Shown piece by piece: positions 4,770 to 7,210 of a stretch of DNA of 7,210 bases. The notes under the pieces were generated by a model that searched no databases, was not told where the DNA came from, and saw only the letters and a list, made by a program, of their open reading frames with translations. Within the stretch, counting starts at the first letter, position 1. Every line of letters begins with the position of its first letter. Source of the stretch: Planctomycetota bacterium. GTDB lineage: Bacteria > Planctomycetota > UBA1135 > GCA-002686595. The position numbers and the translations under genes are program-made. Location of the stretch: positions 1 to 7,210 of the forward strand of contig JAQBVH010000157.1 in NCBI GenBank assembly GCA_027623615.1, read 5' to 3'.

Positions 4770-7145
4770 ATGCGCCTCCTCAGCTGCCTCCTCTGTCTCT
4801 CCGCGCCCGTTCTGGCCCAGGGTCCGCTCATCACGGAACTCTGCGCGTCGAACACGAACGTGCTCGACGACGAGGACGGCGACACCTCCGACTGGATCGA
4901 GCTGCACAACCCCGGCGCCGCCGCGGTCGACCTCTCGGGGTGGTACCTCAGCGACGACGACGGCCAGTTGAACCTGTGGATGCTGCCGGGCGGCGCGCTC
5001 CTCGACCCGGGCGCGTTCCTTGTCGTGTTCGCCTCGGGCAAGGACCGCGCTGACGCGGCGGCCGAGCTGCACACCAACTTCAAGCTGGGCAAGGAGGGCG
5101 AGTACCTGGCGCTCGTGCGTCCGGACGGCGCGACCGTCGAGCACGCCTACCAGCCGAGCTTCCCGCCCCAGTACACGAACGTCTCCTACGGGCTGACCTT
5201 CGCTCCCGACGTGACCGGCGCCGAGTCCTTCTTCCCCGACCCGACCCCGGGCGTGGCGAACGGTGTGGGCGGGCCGCTCCTGGTCGACCCCTTGCACGCT
5301 CCGGGAGTGCCGCTGCCCGGTCAGGACGTCATCGTGCGGGTGTCCGCGCCCCAGGGCCTCGCGGCGGGCGGGACGATCAGCCTGCATCGCCGCATCAACT
5401 TCGAGGCCGAGGACAGCGTGCCGATGCTCGACGACGGCACCTTCCCGGACGTGGTCGCCGGGGACGGGATCCATGCGGCGCTCGTACCCGCGCACCTGTA
5501 CCTCGAGGGTGACCTCGTGCGCTGGCGCATGGAGGCCGTCGACGCGACGGGCTCGACCCGGCTGCCCCCGTTCCAGGCGCCGCTGAAGAGCGCGGAGTAC
5601 TTCGGGACAGGGGTGATCGATCCGAGCGGCCTGAACGGGTTACCGCTCTACGCCTTCTGGACCGACAACGTGGCGGCCTCGAACACGGTGGGCGGCACGC
5701 GCGCGTCGGTGCTCTACGACGGCGAGTTCTACGACAACGTCTTCATCCGCCGCCGGGGCGGCTCCTCCGCGGGCTACCCCAAGCTGAGCTACAAGTTCGA
5801 CTTCAACCCCGAGCAGCGCCTGCGCTACGACGACGGTCCGAGGCACGACGAGCTCGACCTGAACACGACCTGGGCCGACAAGGCCTTCGTGCGTCAGCCG
5901 CTGAGCTACGAGCTCTACCAGCTCGCGGGGGTCCCCTCACCGGACAGCTTCCCCGTGCGCGTGCATCGCAACGGCGAGTTCTTCAGCGTGGCCATCTTCA
6001 TCGAGGAGCCGGGCGAGGAGGCCTTCCTCGAGAACCACGGCAGGGACCCGGGTGGCGCGCTGTACAAGATGTACAACGTCCTCGACCAGCACAAAGGTGG
6101 CACGGTCGAGAAGAAGACGCGCCTGCACGAGGCGAACGCGGACCTCAAGCACCTGGTCGCGGGACTCTCGACCGACGACCCCGCCGCCCTCGAGGTATTC
6201 CTGTTCGACAACGTCGACGTCAACTCGGTGATGAACTACCTCGCCGCGACGTGGGTCATCCATGACAACGACCACGTCGCGAAGAACTACTTCCTCTACC
6301 GGGACAGCGATGGAACGCGGTACTGGGAGTTCGTGCCCTGGGACAAGGACCTGACCTGGGGCCGCAACTACACCCTGGCGGGCGGTGTGCTGAACGACAC
6401 CCTCTGGGCGCGCCTCGATCCCTTCAGCCACCCGCTCTTCGGGGACCAGGCCCACCCCAAGAACGACGGCCCCTGGAACCGCTTGATCGATCGCATGTAC
6501 CGGGTGCCGCGCATCCGCGAGATGTACCTCGCGCGCCTGCGCTCCTTCTGCGACGAGCACCTCGGCCCGCTCGAGGGCAGCGGTGAGCTGGCGTGGCCCG
6601 AGCGCCGCATGGGCGAGCTCTATGCGGCCATGGAGCGGGACGTCGCCCTCGACCAGCAGAAGTGGGGCATCCCCAGCTGGGGTCAACCCTACGACTTCCG
6701 CACGGACATGCTCCGGCTCGTGGACAACTACCTGCGCAAGCGCCGCTTCCACCTGTACGTGGATCACGGCCCGCCGGGCACGGGCCTGATTCCGCCCCCG
6801 AACCTGGTGCCGCCGATCTCGATCGGCGTGATCGAGGCCGAGCCGCCGAGCGGCTTGCAGAACCGGGAGTACTTCACCCTCGTGAACCCGGGCCCGGCCG
6901 CCGACCTGGGCGGCTGGCGCGTCGAGGGCGCGGTCGAGTGGGTCTTCCCCCCGGGCACCATGATCGGTCGTCAGGGCGAGCTGTACTTCTCGCCCAATCC
7001 CTACAAGTTCCGCCTGCGCGACACGTCACCGAAGGGCGGGGAGGGTCATCACGTCGTCGGTCCCTACGAGGACCGGCTCGACCCCGGCGAGACCCTGCGG
7101 CTCTACGACCGCAACGGCATGCTCGTGGACCAGCGCAGCTTCTAG
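4770..7145 (+). CDS. Exported CotH-kinase family protein with lamin-tail domains at both ends
   Basis: A complete 791-residue protein. Residues 1-16 form a signal peptide (MRLL, hydrophobic stretch, V-L-A then QG). Residues about 18-140 are a lamin-tail domain: ITELCASN, an acidic D33-D-E-D-G-D loop, D41-W-I-E-L-H-N-P-G and L55-S-G-W-Y-L-S-D. Residues about 172-265 look like an Ig/FN3-type beta domain containing D221-D-G and A230-G-D-G. The CotH domain spans about 290-660: R327-R-R-G-G-S-S-A-G-Y-P-K-L-S-Y-K-F (nucleotide-binding region), E412-E-P-G-E, H498-D-N-D-H, N506-Y-F-L-Y and P523-W-D525-K-D527-L-T-W-G. The last matches the conserved acidic WDxDLTxG motif needed by CotH protein kinases. 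Residues about 684-791 are a second lamin-tail domain with N698-R-E-Y-F and N706-P-G. CotH of Bacillus phosphorylates spore-coat proteins. Here an extracellular or cell-surface kinase-like role is inferred and the target is unknown. No C-terminal anchor is seen. The start fits the signal peptide. Confidence 0.93.
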   Translation: MRLLSCLLCLSAPVLAQGPLITELCASNTNVLDDEDGDTSDWIELHNPGAAAVDLSGWYLSDDDGQLNLWMLPGGALLDPGAFLVVFASGKDRADAAAELHTNFKLGKEGEYLALVRPDGATVEHAYQPSFPPQYTNVSYGLTFAPDVTGAESFFPDPTPGVANGVGGPLLVDPLHAPGVPLPGQDVIVRVSAPQGLAAGGTISLHRRINFEAEDSVPMLDDGTFPDVVAGDGIHAALVPAHLYLEGDLVRWRMEAVDATGSTRLPPFQAPLKSAEYFGTGVIDPSGLNGLPLYAFWTDNVAASNTVGGTRASVLYDGEFYDNVFIRRRGGSSAGYPKLSYKFDFNPEQRLRYDDGPRHDELDLNTTWADKAFVRQPLSYELYQLAGVPSPDSFPVRVHRNGEFFSVAIFIEEPGEEAFLENHGRDPGGALYKMYNVLDQHKGGTVEKKTRLHEANADLKHLVAGLSTDDPAALEVFLFDNVDVNSVMNYLAATWVIHDNDHVAKNYFLYRDSDGTRYWEFVPWDKDLTWGRNYTLAGGVLNDTLWARLDPFSHPLFGDQAHPKNDGPWNRLIDRMYRVPRIREMYLARLRSFCDEHLGPLEGSGELAWPERRMGELYAAMERDVALDQQKWGIPSWGQPYDFRTDMLRLVDNYLRKRRFHLYVDHGPPGTGLIPPPNLVPPISIGVIEAEPPSGLQNREYFTLVNPGPAADLGGWRVEGAVEWVFPPGTMIGRQGELYFSPNPYKFRLRDTSPKGGEGHHVVGPYEDRLDPGETLRLYDRNGMLVDQRSF

Positions 7146-7162
7146 TGGTGTGATTCACTCTG

Positions 7163-7210
7163 ATGGGGCATTATCGACGGTTCGTACGGGATGCGCTGCA
7201 AGGCGCGCCG
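7163..7210 (+). CDS. Possible start of a further gene, cut by the right edge
   Basis: An ATG at 7163 opens 16 codons (MGHYRRFVRDALQGAP) to the end of the window. The peptide reads like a normal protein start, but no Shine-Dalgarno precedes it and the piece is too short to identify. It begins 17 bases after the CotH stop codon. It may be chance. Confidence 0.2.
   Translation, partial: MGHYRRFVRDALQGAP

Noticed and set aside
4527..5495. A minus-strand frame crossing the intergenic region
   Set aside because: It overlaps the ends of two well-supported plus-strand genes. Its composition is that of an out-of-frame shadow, with no start signal.
5937..6767. A minus-strand frame opposite the CotH domain
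   Set aside because: It is Val/Glu/His-rich with no domain signature and lies wholly opposite a conserved kinase-like core.

Overview
The window is very GC-rich throughout (roughly 70% by eye) and codes on both strands with little spacing. Secreted CotH-kinase and lamin-tail proteins, thioredoxin-like/HEAT-repeat fusions, few Shine-Dalgarno sites and high GC together suggest a free-living, metagenome-type bacterium, most likely a high-GC Planctomycetota lineage. This is an inference from gene style; no rRNA or other phylogenetic marker is present.

Layout. Bases 1-1437 (minus) hold the N-terminal 479 residues of a probably exported protein: a thioredoxin-like domain, a glycine-rich linker, then HEAT-like helical repeats. 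It runs off the left edge. Upstream of it, 1516-3405 (minus) carries two enzyme genes that overlap by 4 bases: a PLP-dependent serine/threonine dehydratase-like gene (2466-3405), then an ornithine cyclodeaminase/mu-crystallin family gene (1516-2469). The dehydratase is interrupted by a single frame change near 2738-2740. Because of this, its N-terminal frame reads straight into the cyclodeaminase frame and looks like a false fusion. A class I/II aminotransferase (3431-4567, plus) is transcribed divergently, with only about 25 bases between the two start codons; a symmetric -10-like element lies in that gap.

After the aminotransferase comes a 202-base intergenic stretch rich in GC hairpins, one directly after the stop codon. 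Then 4770-7145 (plus) encodes a 791-residue exported CotH-kinase family protein with a lamin-tail domain at each end. The last 65 bases are less GC-rich and may contain the first codons of another gene.

How the genes may work together. The aminotransferase, dehydratase and cyclodeaminase-like enzyme all act on amino acids or their imino/keto forms, and they share a divergent control region. They look like one small amino-acid catabolic or salvage module. A dehydratase/cyclodeaminase-like pair resembles EutB/EutC of ectoine catabolism, but no other Eut/Doe gene is visible, so the substrate is unknown. The HEAT-repeat protein and the CotH protein look like separate envelope or extracellular functions. 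No mobile element, CRISPR array, tRNA or rRNA was found, and I see no clear evidence of a wholly new system. The points most worth checking are the frame change, the divergent control element and the co-location of the three enzymes.
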